Source: Pisolithus tinctorius (taxonomy: Eukaryota; Basidiomycota; Agaricomycetes; Boletales; Pisolithaceae). From it: 64,000 bases of DNA. The position numbers were made by a program, and so were the translations under genes. Shown here piece by piece: positions 12,871 to 23,473 of this stretch. Under the pieces are notes generated by a model, which saw nothing but the letters and a program-made list of their open reading frames with translations, was not told the origin of the DNA and made no database searches. The stretch's first letter is position 1. Each line of letters opens with the position of its first letter. Location of the stretch: NCBI GenBank assembly GCA_024663395.1, contig JANFAH010000038.1:1-64000 (forward strand), in the 5' to 3' direction.

Positions 12871-15089
12871 TGTTCACATCTAGATTGCAAACTATTCACA
12901 GTTGGCTTGCCCACTCATTGATCTCTATTGCAAGAATGCTCTGTTTGTCTGGGGTCAGGCCCAGCAAGATGCATTTGACACCTTGAAACTTGCTGTCTTA
13001 TCTGCTCCTGCCCTTTGCCCCATTGACTACTCATCTGACCTGCCAGTCATTCTTTCTGTTGATACCAGTAATGTTGCCATTGGATTCATTCTGTCTCAGT
13101 ATGATGATGAAGGTTGTAAATGTCCTGCTCATTATGGATTGCCCCATCAACAAACATGAATCTCACCACAGTCAGCCTAAGCTTGAGCTCTATGGTCTTT
13201 TCAGAGCACTTCATCACTACCATCTATATCTCTACAGTGTTCATCATCTATGGGTAGAGGTTGATGTGAAGCACATCAAAGGTATACTCAATGATCCAGA
13301 TCTTCAGCCTAATGTGACCATCAATCACTGGATTGAGGGTATCCTACTCCTTGACTTTAAGCTTGTTCATGTCCCTGCTATTTGACATCAAGCCCCAGAT
13401 GCACTTTCTAGATGTCAGCCCACTGAAGAGGACTATGAAGAAGGCAAGGCCAATGCAGAAGAAGCTGATGAGTGGTTGGAGAGTATTCTTTTCACAGATG
13501 CCCATCCCATTCCATACAATGTCATGACCCTCCCATCCTTCCTGTCCAATGATACATCCAAGGATGTCCTTTTATGTAGAGTCCTCCACTTCCTTTGAAC
13601 CACAGGACTACCACCATTCCCTTCCAATACTGCTTGCAAGTGTTTCATTCACAGATCCTTCCAGCTCTTCCTTTGTGGAGACCAGCTCTTTAAATGTTGA
13701 GGTCCCCATCCTCCAGCTAAGGTCATCTTCAACCCAGATCTCTGTGCACAGATCCTCAGTCATGCTCATGAAGAACTCAGTCATCATGGAGTCTTTGGAG
13801 TCTTTCAGACCATCAGACAGCACTTTTATTGGCCTCAGCTCTATCAAGATGTCACCCATCATGTCCATTCCTGCCATGAATGCCAGATCCAAAGCACTCA
13901 TAAGGCAGAGGTTCCCATCACCACTTCCACTTCCCCTAGAATCTTCATGAAGGTTTACATTGACATCATGCTCATGCCCAAAGCTTGTGGATATTGCTAT
14001 CTTGTTGCAGCTTGAGATGATCTTTCCCTCACTGCAGAAGGTTGTGCTCTTTGACATGCTAATGCAGACAGTCTTGCTAAGTTCTTCTGGGAAGAGGCCT
14101 TCTGTTGTTATGGCATTATTGCACAGGTTGTCACTGATAATGGCAGCAAGGTCAAGGGTGCCTTTGAGAAACTCATGAAGCACTATTCCATTCCACAGAT
14201 TCACATCTCCCCATATAATTCAAAAGTGAATGGAGTTGTAGAGCATGGACACTTTGTTATCAGAGAAGCTATCATCAAGGCTTGCAAGGGAGACCTTTCA
14301 CTCTGCTCATCCAAGGTCCATCATGCTTTCTTCACAGACAAGGTTACTACTCATCACTCCATGTAAGTGAACAAACTATGTAGTTTGTTGGACTATGCTG
14401 ACTGCCCTCAGACAATGAAAACAGCATCTCAAGCTGAACTAGCATGCCTTCCAGCTGAATCAGAGTCTCCTAGCTGCCAGGACAACCAGCTGAAAACACC
14501 ATGACAAGCATCCACTGCACCACTGCCCTGGCATGCATGAACCCCATATTTGGACACTATCAAGAAGATCAAACAAACCCAAGCAGTTTCATGAAGAACC
14601 CACCTCATTGGCATATCTCATGAGGTAAGTAAGGAAATATACAACTTGATATGAATAGCTCACCATCAATAGCCTATTGATGATGAAGAGTTCTGATCTA
14701 CTGCTTCAGAACCTGAGGTATCACAAGCAAATAACAGAGATCCTGTATCAATGGCAGAGGTGATTGCCAAGGGGGTTGAAGCTGCACTTTGGAAAGTACT
14801 TGGTGATGGTGCTATCATATGCCATGAACAGGGCAGTCATGGCAGTCACCTCAAAAACAAACAGAAGTGGATAAAGAAGTGGAGATAGAGAAGGCTACAG
14901 AGCCATGAGGACATCATGATCTTATACTGGTAAGTGACATATTGCTCATTCTGTTCATGTGCTAAACCAGCTGTGATAGAGTGAAGTCCATCACTTCTTC
15001 AAGGAAAAACTCAAAATAAGTCAGGACCATGAATTTATTTTGAACAAAATGCCCCCCCCCAATGATGTCCATGCATATGAACACAAGGA

Positions 15090-15870
15090 CAGTCCACCAC
15101 CTGACACATACTCACCAACTTTTGACCTCACACAGGGCTATTCCTTGCCATGGAATTCTTTCATCATTGACCACCTTCTCAACAAATTTCAGAGATGAGG
15201 TGATGAAGAACACTGGCCTGTAATGAAGTCCAATGATTACATGTTGGAAATCCTACATGAACACTACAAACATCTATGCATGACATGGTGGAAAGCTCAG
15301 CCATGTATTACAACAAAGGGCACAGTAGAAACTTCTGCTGAGATTGAAGAATGCTTGGTAATGGAACAAACCTGGGTACTCAAAGAGAGCAGACAGACCA
15401 CTTGACAACAAAATGTAGGGCATTAATTTTGCTGTCATACTGGTAACTCAACCTGTTTTAGAAATATCAATGTCAATGTGCTGTTCTTGAACATATCATT
15501 GCTCTCAAGAAAGACTCCATGAATGGCAAAGGTGATCTCCATACTTGGCAATGGCTCCTGCAGCTGATCCACACACTGGGCAAGCATGGGATGAGTTCCA
15601 AGGACAGCAACATTGACAATAATGTCATGACTATCCTCCAAGCTAAGAATATAGCATGGCAACACCATGTTGAACAGGAACTTGATATTATTGACCTCCA
15701 GAGACTTATCAACAATGTTGTTTTTGCACCCCAAGGATCAAAGCCTATTGAGAGGATTTGTGCACCTGGAAACCCCCAAACTTTGTGCACTCCAGTCCTG
15801 GGCTTACCACAGTCTATCTATGATTCCATTTGGCTTGCTGGGCTTAGTCACTGTGAATAGGACTGCCTGA
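15090..15870 (+). pseudogene. Decayed fungal multicopy hypothetical gene
   Basis: The longest open segment (15,519-15,860) reads DLHTWQWLLQLIHTLGKHGM, then MSSKDSN, ELDIIDLQRLINNVVFAPQG and VLGLPQSIYDSIW. I associate this pattern with a repeated agaricomycete protein of unknown function that contains a GMSSEES-like motif, but this is from memory. Upstream at 15,100-15,190 YSPTFDLTQGYSLPWN is in a compatible frame followed by a stop. There are no CG dinucleotides, consistent with deamination decay. Function unknown. Confidence 0.45.
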
Positions 15871-17076
15871 AAGTATCAGAGGAACCATTTCCATGGATGG
15901 AGATAGCCATTGCCTGATACCAGATACCCAATGTGGTGTATGTACATACAAATAGATACTAAGAACATCTACATGAAAATAGATGATCACACTGGGTGAT
16001 TGTTGTGTGACCACAGGGCAATCATTGGGTGATGAACAGGTGACTGTCAGGTGATTAGTACAGGCCATGGCAAAACTTCAAGTGTAGGCATGTGTAGGAA
16101 CACTAATTCTAGACTTGAAGTAAAATTTGCTACTGGAATTTTGGCTGTACTTCATGTATTGTCAGTTATGTCAATTAGGACAGAACTTAAAGTTTCACTC
16201 TGTGCTGTACATGTTGACATAACTTCCTATCTTGGACAACATCTGCTATTCAACCATACTTATTGTTTACACAATGATTAGATGTTTGCTCTGACTTCAA
16301 ACCTGAGCAAACATGTAGAAAAGGAGCTAAACTTCAAGTATGGATTTTCTTCAGTATGCCATCACAAACTCTAAGTGTGAGATTGACATATTGTATTACA
16401 TATAACAGGGTACTATATAGTGGAAAACTCACTGTATTATTTTCTTGTTGACAAATCATTCAGTAGACCACTGGGGAGCATCTTATAGCATTTTATGTGT
16501 TCCCAAGGACTACATCCCTTGTGTAGCATAAAGTTCCAAAATCATCCCAATGAGCTGTCATTTTCATTTAGGTATTCTGTCACCAATTGTTATCCAAATA
16601 TTATGTAATATGGCTTGTGAGAAAGCCATGACCAGCTGCTTTGATCCATCCAAAAACACCTTGGACTAGATGATGATAGTTCACAGTCTGCACTGTGATT
16701 AATGAAAAACCTGCAAACATTGGGACAATTTTGTGAGCCACTGTATGGGGTGGTTGCTCAGTGTGTAGACATGATGATGGATGGAAGTTGAGGGAGAACA
16801 GCACAACCAACTCACCTTTTAAAACCCTGAGTAACATGTGTCTTCTGCCAATAACTGCCAACCTCATGAACCTTCAGGCAGGTCTTGAGGGCTCAACCCT
16901 AAGAGGCAGATACTGTCATATGCCAAACAAGTCAGCACCCTGGTCCTTGACAGTGGAATGCTGATACTGGACTGACTATTGATGGTAGTTAGGTTTCCTT
17001 CTTATCTTTTCAGTTAGACATTTGCACTGTCCTCACTTGTGCTGAGGCAGTGTCAGTCATTCAGTCCTTGGCCTTA

Positions 17077-17081
17077 GCCAG
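17077..17081. repeat. Target-site duplication, left copy (GCCAG)
   Basis: GCCAG directly precedes the LTR terminus TGTTAC. The same five bases follow the other LTR at 23,928-23,932. A five-base duplication is usual for Ty3 integrases. Confidence 0.9.
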
Positions 17082-17534
17082 TGTTACGCTCGACCGAAGT
17101 CAAGGCGTAGGGAGAGCTCGAATCGCAGACTAAGGTTTCTACTGAGCAATGGCTGCAGTAACCTCTGTAAACGACAGAGGATTTAGGGCAATGCCGGTAA
17201 GAGTGGTCCTTGTAAGGGACACTGAGGGCGAAGTTCTGAGAACACTGCGTATGATTGAGCAGCTCAAGTCTGGCTTTCCAGGACTTGAGTCAGCAGTTTA
17301 AATACTACAGAGGAGAGGACCATGAGGCATCCGCATGTACCCGAGGTAACTACGCCATTGGTTGAACAATGACGACACATGTCCTAGGCATGTAACAAGC
17401 TAGCAACGCTAGTGGTGGGAATAGAGAGCTGTCGGATCAGAGAGAAGATGGCTCTAAAAGGAAGATGAGTCCAACAGATCAAAAGTAAGGTAATTGTACA
17501 ACAGAAAAGGAAAAGCTAGGGGCGAAATGTAACA
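17082..17534 (-). repeat. 3' LTR of the chromovirus
   Basis: This is the downstream LTR in the element's own orientation (453 bases). It differs from the other LTR at about 22 positions, all transitions, each fitting loss of a CG to TG or CA in one copy or in both copies in opposite ways, plus a one-base indel in a T run near 17,193. Confidence 0.95.
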
Positions 17535-17536
17535 TT

Positions 17537-17549
17537 ACCCCCTTTCTAA
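17537..17549 (-). other. Polypurine tract
   Basis: Read on the minus strand the bases just before the 3' LTR are agaaagggggtaa, a purine run in the position where plus-strand DNA synthesis of an LTR element is primed. Confidence 0.8.
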
Positions 17550-17571
17550 GCATTGAAGTCCCCGACTTCAA

Positions 17572-18576
17572 CTACTCTCTGTAAGGTTCTCCGGTCATGT
17601 TACTGATGGCGGAGTCGTCAAAATCAAAATCATTGTTGTATAAGTCGTTATCCTCGCTCCCGACGAGGGTACGATCATCTACCAAGGCGGGGGTAGCTAT
17701 CCTGTCCTGTAAAGGACAATGAGGGCATATGGAGGGACACTGGGCTTGAGTATGCCCAGGACGAGTGGCATGGCAAAGGGGACATTCATACAGTCCACAA
17801 TTGACGCGGATATGGCCTAGACGGCGGCAGACATAACACGCTTGATGATAGTGTGGATTGGACGGAGTAAGGGGTCTATCGAACTCTGTCATGGCATTCA
17901 GCACAGGAGTCGGTGGCAACTGTGCAAGGGTTTCGACGATGTTTAACGTGTAGTCGAGTTCAGCATGGGAGATGCCAAAGGCCGTCTCAGGGTCTACTTC
18001 AGACAGAGAGTCGTGAGACTTGCAGGGTTGAGGGTTAGGGCCTGACAAGCAGCAGGCACAAGGTCTATTGGCTCTTCGGAGAGAGCAGGAAGAGTGGGAG
18101 GACGACGATGGTGATGATGCTGGAGGGGAGGATGACACGGAGGAAACCAGAGGAGAGGTTGCAGTCGAGGGTCTTCTAGACCCAGGAGGAGGGGGAGCGA
18201 TCAACGTAGGGTGTTGACGGACATTGAAAATGAGGTCTGCGCCTCCAAGGACATTGAAAAGTCTAAGTAAAAGGGGAACCTGTTGGACAGTGATTTCATT
18301 CAGGATGGTACAGGCAGGGGACAGAAGGGGGTTCTGGCGGTTGACATAACGGAAAAGTTCCTCAAGCTGAAGGGCTTGGATGGTAGTGTGATATATGAGG
18401 TTGAGTGGAGAGTCCTCGTCCACCTCATGGTAAACGGTGCTGACAACAGCGGGGTCAGCAATGAAGAGTCGGTAGGAGGCGATCATCTGATCGCTAGCGG
18501 GCTGTTGTTGTCGACGAGCAAATGGAGTGTGACGGTGAGAGGGTTCACGAGGGTAGGTGTAATGACGAGGAGGCAT
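17572..18576 (-). CDS. Chromovirus ORF3: proline/serine-rich protein with Cys-rich zinc-knuckle region
   Basis: This frame runs on without a stop from the chromodomain region. If started at its first internal ATG (MPPRHYTYPREP) it gives 334 residues. The N-terminal third is rich in Pro, Arg and Gln; the middle has a helical stretch (LIYHTTIQALQLEELFRYVN), then a Ser/Pro linker. The C-terminal third has a CCHC-like CYVCRRLGHIRVNC followed by CPLCHATRPGHTQAQC and CPHC, i.e. paired Cys/His knuckles like those of nucleic-acid-binding Gag proteins, and an acidic tail. Standard chromoviruses end at the chromodomain, so this extra sequence is notable. It could be translated as a Pol extension or from its own start. 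Function is inferred only as nucleic-acid binding. Confidence 0.7.
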   Translation of the reverse strand: MPPRHYTYPREPSHRHTPFARRQQQPASDQMIASYRLFIADPAVVSTVYHEVDEDSPLNLIYHTTIQALQLEELFRYVNRQNPLLSPACTILNEITVQQVPLLLRLFNVLGGADLIFNVRQHPTLIAPPPPGSRRPSTATSPLVSSVSSSPPASSPSSSSHSSCSLRRANRPCACCLSGPNPQPCKSHDSLSEVDPETAFGISHAELDYTLNIVETLAQLPPTPVLNAMTEFDRPLTPSNPHYHQACYVCRRLGHIRVNCGLYECPLCHATRPGHTQAQCPSICPHCPLQDRIATPALVDDRTLVGSEDNDLYNNDFDFDDSAISNMTGEPYRE

Positions 18577-18639
18577 TTCAAGAGTGATGTTTCTGACAGT
18601 ATGAGTGGAAAGTCGAGTGGGTTGTTTCTGGAGGGAGAA

Positions 18640-18984
18640 GTCTCTGGGGAACCGTTTCTTATAGGCAGAGAGCGTATTATCCACATGTTCAAGGTGTGAC
18701 TCTTTTTGCCACAAGTTTTCAGAAGAAGGGTAGCCTTTCCACTTGATTAAAAAGGCGTGTCTGCAGCCAGACTTCTTGTGGCCGACTATCGCCTCAACCT
18801 TGTACTCTTCCTCCTCATTGATAAGGTCAGGTGGAGGAGCTGGGAAGTTCGGTCCATGAACGTCATTTTCGTGATAGGGCGATAAGAGAGAAGTGTGGAA
18901 AACATTATGGATCTTCCATCGCGCAGGGATTGCAAGGCGATACGTAATCGGAGATAGGACATCGGAGATTGTGAAGGGTCCTTC
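18640..18984 (-). pseudogene. Chromodomain and integrase C-terminus
   Basis: Downstream of the TGA at 18,987 the integrase frame continues with EGPFTISDV, a chain typical of the integrase C-terminal domain, and then a chromodomain: VEAIVGHKK, HAFLIKWKGYPSSENLW and HLEHVDNTLSAYKKRF. In chromoviruses this domain binds modified histone H3 and steers integration to heterochromatin, which fits the CpG-depleted target found here. The stop separates it from the rest of Pol. Confidence 0.8.
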
Positions 18985-21468
18985 TCATTTGGGTGCGAGC
19001 TTCCTATTCTCATAGGAACATTTCAAATTTCGTGCTTCCAGCCACACCTTATCACCTTTCTGGAATGGGGTGAAGGGTCGCGACGAGCGGTCTTTCATAG
19101 TTTTTCTGGCTAGATCATGGGCCGCAAGGGCTTCTTCTCTAGCTTTTCGGAGTTCCTCGAGTCTAGACTCGGTGGCGGGAAGGTGGGTTTCCGTGATCAG
19201 GGATGGAAGGGGTTTCGGTTCATATCCATACATGAGGTAGAACGGAGATTGATGAGTGACGGAGTGTGGGCGATGGTTATGCGTGAACTCAGCCATTGGT
19301 AGGTTGTTCACCCATGAGGTGGGGTCATTTTGGCAAAAGATGCAGAGATAGGTCTCCACTTCTTGGTTTACGCATTCTGTTTCTCCATCAGTTTGTGGGT
19401 GATACACCGTTGACAAGGCGAGGGAGTATCCCAAAAGGGATGCAAGTTCTTTAGCAAACACAGAAGCAAATTGAGGACCTTGATCAGATATGATTTTGTC
19501 ATACAACCCGAAGTGGGAGTAGACCCTTTTGAAAAACAGTGCTGCGATGTCAGCAGCAGAGGCGGTTTTCTTTGTGGGTGACAAAATTACCCCCTTTGTA
19601 AGCCCATGGTCTACCACAACCAAGAGGGAATCATAACCATTAGACACAGGTAGGTCAGTGACTAGATTGCAAGAGATCTGTTGGAAGGGACGGGTCGAGG
19701 TGGAGGCAATAGGCGTAAGGGGTGGTGTCGTGGGGTGAGTATTTACTTTATTTTGCTGGCACACAGTACAGCCTTCAACGTATTTTCGGACAAAGGATGT
19801 GAGTCCAGGCCACCAAAACTTGGAAGAAACGAGTTGTTGGGTTTTCAGGACACTGGGGTGGCCGGCGGAGGGGTGGTCATGATGGTTGGACACGACAGTC
19901 CGACGGAGGATAGGGTCATCGGGGATATACACCTGGTCTTTGTAAAGTAACACTCCACTGTCAAATCTCCAATCAGTGAGGTGGGATTTAAATGGGAGTG
20001 GCATGTCGACGTTTTCAATGGTGCGAAGTGCCGTTTGGACCATGGGGTCTTTCATGGAGGATGATGCGACTTTCTGAGTGAGATTGGTGTCAATAAGATT
20101 GACGAATAAGGTTTGTGGAAGGAGGGTAACTCCTTTGTTATCTTCGTCATCATCAGGGATGTGATCAGGTCGGTGGGAGAGTGCATCCGGTGCGGCCAGG
20201 TCTTTGCCTGGGACATGTTCTAACTGCAGATCGAAGTCTGCGAGGTCGAGGAGCCAGCGAGCTTGACAACAATTTAAATTCTGAGGGGCCTTGAAGTACG
20301 TCAGGTTATTATGGTCTGTGAAGACCTTAACCAGGAACGGGGATCCATGGAGATAATGTCTCCAGGATTTCAATGCTCGGATAACTCCAAGTAACTCTCT
20401 GTCATAGATGTCGTAGTTTCGCTCTGCAGGGTTAAACGACTGGGATAGAAAGGCACAGGGTTGCCACTGTCCATTTGAATCTTCTTGAAGGAGGATACCT
20501 CCTGTTGCATACTTAGACGCATCTGTTGTGATTGCAAACGGTCGAGAGATGTCTGGCATTCGGAGTGTAGGTTGCGCCATGAAGATTCTTTTGAGAAGAT
20601 CAAAGGCGTCTTGGCATTTCTTAGACCAACTCCAATCGACTGTTTTCTTAGTGAGGTCGATGAGTGGTCGTGCAATGTCCAAGTAGTAGGGGACAAATCT
20701 TCTGTAAAAGTTTGCGAATCCTAAAAAGGATCGCACATCCTTGACCTTCTTTGGGACAGGCCAGTTGGCAATGCCCTGGACTTTGACAGGGTCCATGGCG
20801 ACGGTGTTCTCCTTGATGATCATCCCGAGGTATTCGACCTCGGTCAGATCAAAGTGACATTTTTCTAACTTTAAGGGAAGGGAGAGTTCCCTCATTCGTT
20901 CGAGAACGCGACAGGTTCTTCGTTTATGTTCTTCGGGGTCATTTGAAAAGATAAGGAGGTCATCCATGTAGACAACCAACCAACCTTCGGCGATCATGTC
21001 TCTGAAAGAGTCGTTCATGAATCGCTGGAAGGTGGCAGGGGAGTTACAGAGACCGAAGAACATAATGGTGGGTTCGAAAAGTCCTTTATGCGTGATAAAC
21101 GCTGCTTTCCATTGATCTCCTTCCTTGATGCAGACGTTGTTGTAGCCAGACCTGACATCCATCTTTGTGAAGATGGAGGCTCCCTTTAGTTTGTCTACAA
21201 GGTCCGAAATGAGGGGAAGGGGATATGCATCCTTCACCATATTCTTGTTCAGATACCTGTAGTCTTGGCAGGGTCGCAGGGAGCCATCCTTTTTTCCTAC
21301 GAGGAAGAAGGGGGCGGCTTGGGGAGACTTCGAGGGGCGGATCTTTCCTTCTCGAAGGTTTTCTTCGATAAACTTTTCTGCGGACTCTCGCTCAGAGGGA
21401 GAGAGAGGGTATGCCTTGGCCACCTTGGGGACGAAGTCCTCTACAAGGTTTATGGCATGGTTGTATGG
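18985..21468 (-). pseudogene. Reverse transcriptase, RNase H and integrase of the chromovirus
   Basis: An open frame of about 812 codons between two TGA codons. Reverse transcriptase shows KMDVRSGYNN and the YMDD box (VVYMDDLLIFS, residue about 153 from the MAKAYP methionine). RNase H shows TTDASKYATGG and YDRELLGVI. Integrase shows an HHCC zinc region (HDHPSAGH...CTVCQQ), then the catalytic core with IISDQGPQFAS and HPQTDGETE. The first catalytic Asp of the core is Asn (codon at 19,668-19,666, aat after tgc), a change explained by CG to CA. Other likely CpG scars are Cys and His at positions usually Arg (GETEC, ETYLC, LSHRPD). The flanking stops at 21,471-21,469 and 18,987-18,985 are both TGA, as expected from CGA. 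Confidence 0.92.
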
Positions 21469-22278
21469 TCATGATGGAGGTAAAACCCCATCAGATGGTT
21501 TCTCGAAAACCGAGGCGAAGTCCTTGTGTTCTTCAGGGAGGACAGCCTTCAGTTTCTTCTTATGTTCTTCTTGGGCTAGCTCTGTAGCCATGGTGATTTT
21601 TCGGAGAAGGCTATTATTGGGGTTAACCTTCTTGGCTTCCTCAACGAGTTTCCCAACCAACATGACGAAGTGTGCTCGGATGGTTTCATCTTCTGGTTCT
21701 TCATAATCCATGAACTTGTTTATTCCTTTCTTTTCAGCAGGGGACACAAGGTTCACGGTGGGTTCTTCAATGGCAACGGAAGAGATGTTGTGTCTTAACT
21801 CTTTTGACCTGTCAGTTTTCTCATCGATAGAGAGAGTGCCCATCCTCCAGTCCACGACAGGATTGTTTTCCTGAAGCCAGGGGAGACCTAGAATAACGTT
21901 TTCCATTCCACAGTTGATGACATGGAAAAAGGACTGGTGAACGAGTCCTTTAACCTTGAAGTAGAGAGTGGCGGAAAATAATATTCTTCCCTTTGAGTTC
22001 TGGGTTCCATCAGCGTTTTTGGCGAGGATGGGTTCAGCGAGGCGCTGAGTGGGGATTTGGTGCTTTCGCACAAAACCCCAGTCGATGCAAGAAATTTCTG
22101 CTCCGGAGTCAACCAGAGCAGTAGTGTTGACGACTTTCAGGGTAGTTTCTGATGTGTAGAGGGAAATGGGGATCTGCATAGTACGTTCTGGTGTAGACAT
22201 TACAAGTACAGGTGCAACAGAAACTAAACTGTCCTTAGTTTGGGGAACATCTGGCATCAATGCAGAGTTCCCATTCAA
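21469..22278 (-). pseudogene. Chromovirus aspartic protease segment
   Basis: The pepsin-like retroviral protease motif ALVDSGAEISCID lies about 55 residues in, with the second family landmark VILGLPWLQENNPVVDW about 75 residues later. The enzyme cleaves the element's polyprotein as a homodimer. The frame starts without a convincing ATG (ttg at 22,278), overlaps the last codons of gag in another frame, and ends at a TGA (21,471-21,469) after DGVLPPS, beyond which the Pol sequence continues in the same frame. Confidence 0.9.
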
Positions 22279-23420
22279 AAATCCTTCCCAAGAGCTCTGG
22301 TGATGTTGACCAGAGCAATGGATGGACCAGCGACTTTTTCTTCATCGTCACTTTCTTCTACTTCCACAATTTTGCAGATTTTCTTGACTTTCTTCTGGGG
22401 AGTTTTCCCCTTGTCTGGACATTCCCGAGAGAGGTGTCCTTTGTTTCCACAACCGAAACATCTTCCTTCTTTGATGTGTCGGTCTCGTTCTTCTTTGGAG
22501 AGTCTCACTCCATCCACGTCCATGGCGTTTGGATCTTTTTCTTCAGCAAAATTGTTCCTAGGGTGGAACATTTTCTTTTCTTTTCTTCCCGAGATTTCAT
22601 TGACTTTTCTCCACTTGGCGTCAAACTTCTGCACTTGGGTGTACCACCCTTCAATCTTAGTGGGGGTGGTCTCCATCATGTGGATTCGGTTCGCGATGAA
22701 AGGTTTGAGTCCTTGTGAGAAGAACTCGATCAAGGCGACGTCTTCCATGATGGTAGAGTTGGTGGCGGCAGTTCGGAAATCAGTGATATATTGTTCGACC
22801 GATTCTTTCTGCTTTAGGGTACGTAGCTTGGCGATGGCAGTACCCGCGGTATCTGCGGAGGTGAAAGATTCTTTGAAACTTTTTGTAAAATCGGCAAAGG
22901 TGCCGAAGTTCGGGGGGGTCTTTTCCAGAGATACCTTCTGGAAGGTGGCAGCCCAGGAACAGGCGACACCCTTCTTCATGTACAACAGTGCATAAACGAC
23001 CTTTTTGGTGTCGGTGTTGTACAGTTCTTCGTTTACCAAAAGATAGGTCTGTATGGAGTACAGCCAACTCATGGCATTCTTCTGGTCTCCATCAAATTCA
23101 GAGGGAGCACCAATCTTCAATTCTGTGGGTTTGACTCCAGTAGTGGCAGTTGCTCCCTTCGACGATGAACTGGACATCATATTCAGTGGTGGGGTCAGGG
23201 GTGTAGGAAGTGTGGTGGGTACTGGTGGGATTGGAGTACCGAGTGATGCGAGGGATTGGGTGAAGAGGTTCGAGAGGATTCCAGAGGTGAAGCCTCTATC
23301 CAGTTGTTCGGGTTCGTTGGAGGAGGTGTCTGTGACAGTGCTCTCCTGTTCTTCGTCAGATGACGATTCTTCGCGAGTGGGTCACAACAGCGCCCAACGT
23401 TGGTTATTTCGGGGGTTCAT
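22275..23420 (-). pseudogene. Chromovirus Gag with CCHC zinc knuckle
   Basis: Gag forms the particle and binds element RNA. A start at ATG 23,420-23,418 reads MNPRNNQRWALL, then meets TGA at 23,384-23,382, which I read as a former CGA. The frame continues in register (EESSSDEEQES) to the 301-codon open part beginning at 23,180. The capsid-like core contains FDGDQKNAMSWLYS and KESVEQYITDFRTAA; the knuckle is CFGCGNKGHLSREC at about residue 233 of the open part, followed by a basic stretch and an acidic tail. It ends with TGA at 22,277-22,275, overlapping the protease frame around a run of five T. This is either a one-base loss or a site of -1 frameshifting. Confidence 0.9.
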
Positions 23421-23460
23421 GGTGGTGCACTAAGCAGTGACCATTTCGGCCAAAGGCTGT

Positions 23461-23471
23461 AGACTTGAGCT
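23461..23471 (-). other. Self-priming primer binding site
   Basis: Two bases inside the 5' LTR the minus strand reads agctcaagtct. Its exact reverse complement, agacttgagct, occurs within the LTR at 23,664-23,654 in transcript orientation, about 26 bases after a TATA-like box. An 11-base match between the 5' end of the RNA and the primer site is how Tf1/sushi elements prime reverse transcription without a tRNA. The more usual TGG of a tRNA-primed site is absent here. Confidence 0.75.
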
Positions 23472-23473
23472 TT

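Larger units (their letters stand above)
10560..14370 (+). mobile_element. Relic of a Ty3-type retroelement pol, interrupted
   Basis: In scattered frames there is a reverse transcriptase remnant at 10,570-11,050 (FINDLPIKGPATCYEDADGN, then WPTLTIPKDVCSLLGLC), an RNase H region at 12,900-13,400 (PIDYSSDLPVILSVDTSN, SQPKLELYGLFRAL, HVPAI then PDALSRC) and an integrase at 13,650-14,370 (zinc-type HECQ segment, then HYSIPQIHISPYNSKVNG). The order RT, RNase H, integrase is that of Ty3 elements. The RT connection domain is split from RNase H by about 1.8 kb of unrelated DNA. Stops and frame changes are frequent, and no LTRs could be assigned. It differs in sequence from the younger chromovirus at 17,082-23,927. 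Confidence 0.75.
9040..17081. other. CpG-depleted block 1 with decayed retroelements
   Basis: CG dinucleotides vanish at about 9,040 after a CpG-rich stretch, and over the next 8 kb I found only about one (near 11,299). TG and CA are correspondingly common. Almost no long open frame survives, yet protein-level traces of retroelement genes are readable (separate entries). This is the expected end state of CpG methylation and deamination acting on old repeats. The stretches 9,040-10,560, 14,400-15,090 and 15,880-17,081 hold nothing else that I recognise. Confidence 0.85.

Noticed and set aside
19117..23433. Plus-strand frames up to 251 codons over the retrotransposon
   Set aside because: They are antisense shadows of gag and pol, rich in Ser/Phe/Leu as expected for the complement of real coding sequence.
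23440..23473. tRNA-type primer binding site next to the 5' LTR
   Set aside because: No TGG follows the LTR, and the adjacent 11 bases match the LTR's own predicted RNA start instead.
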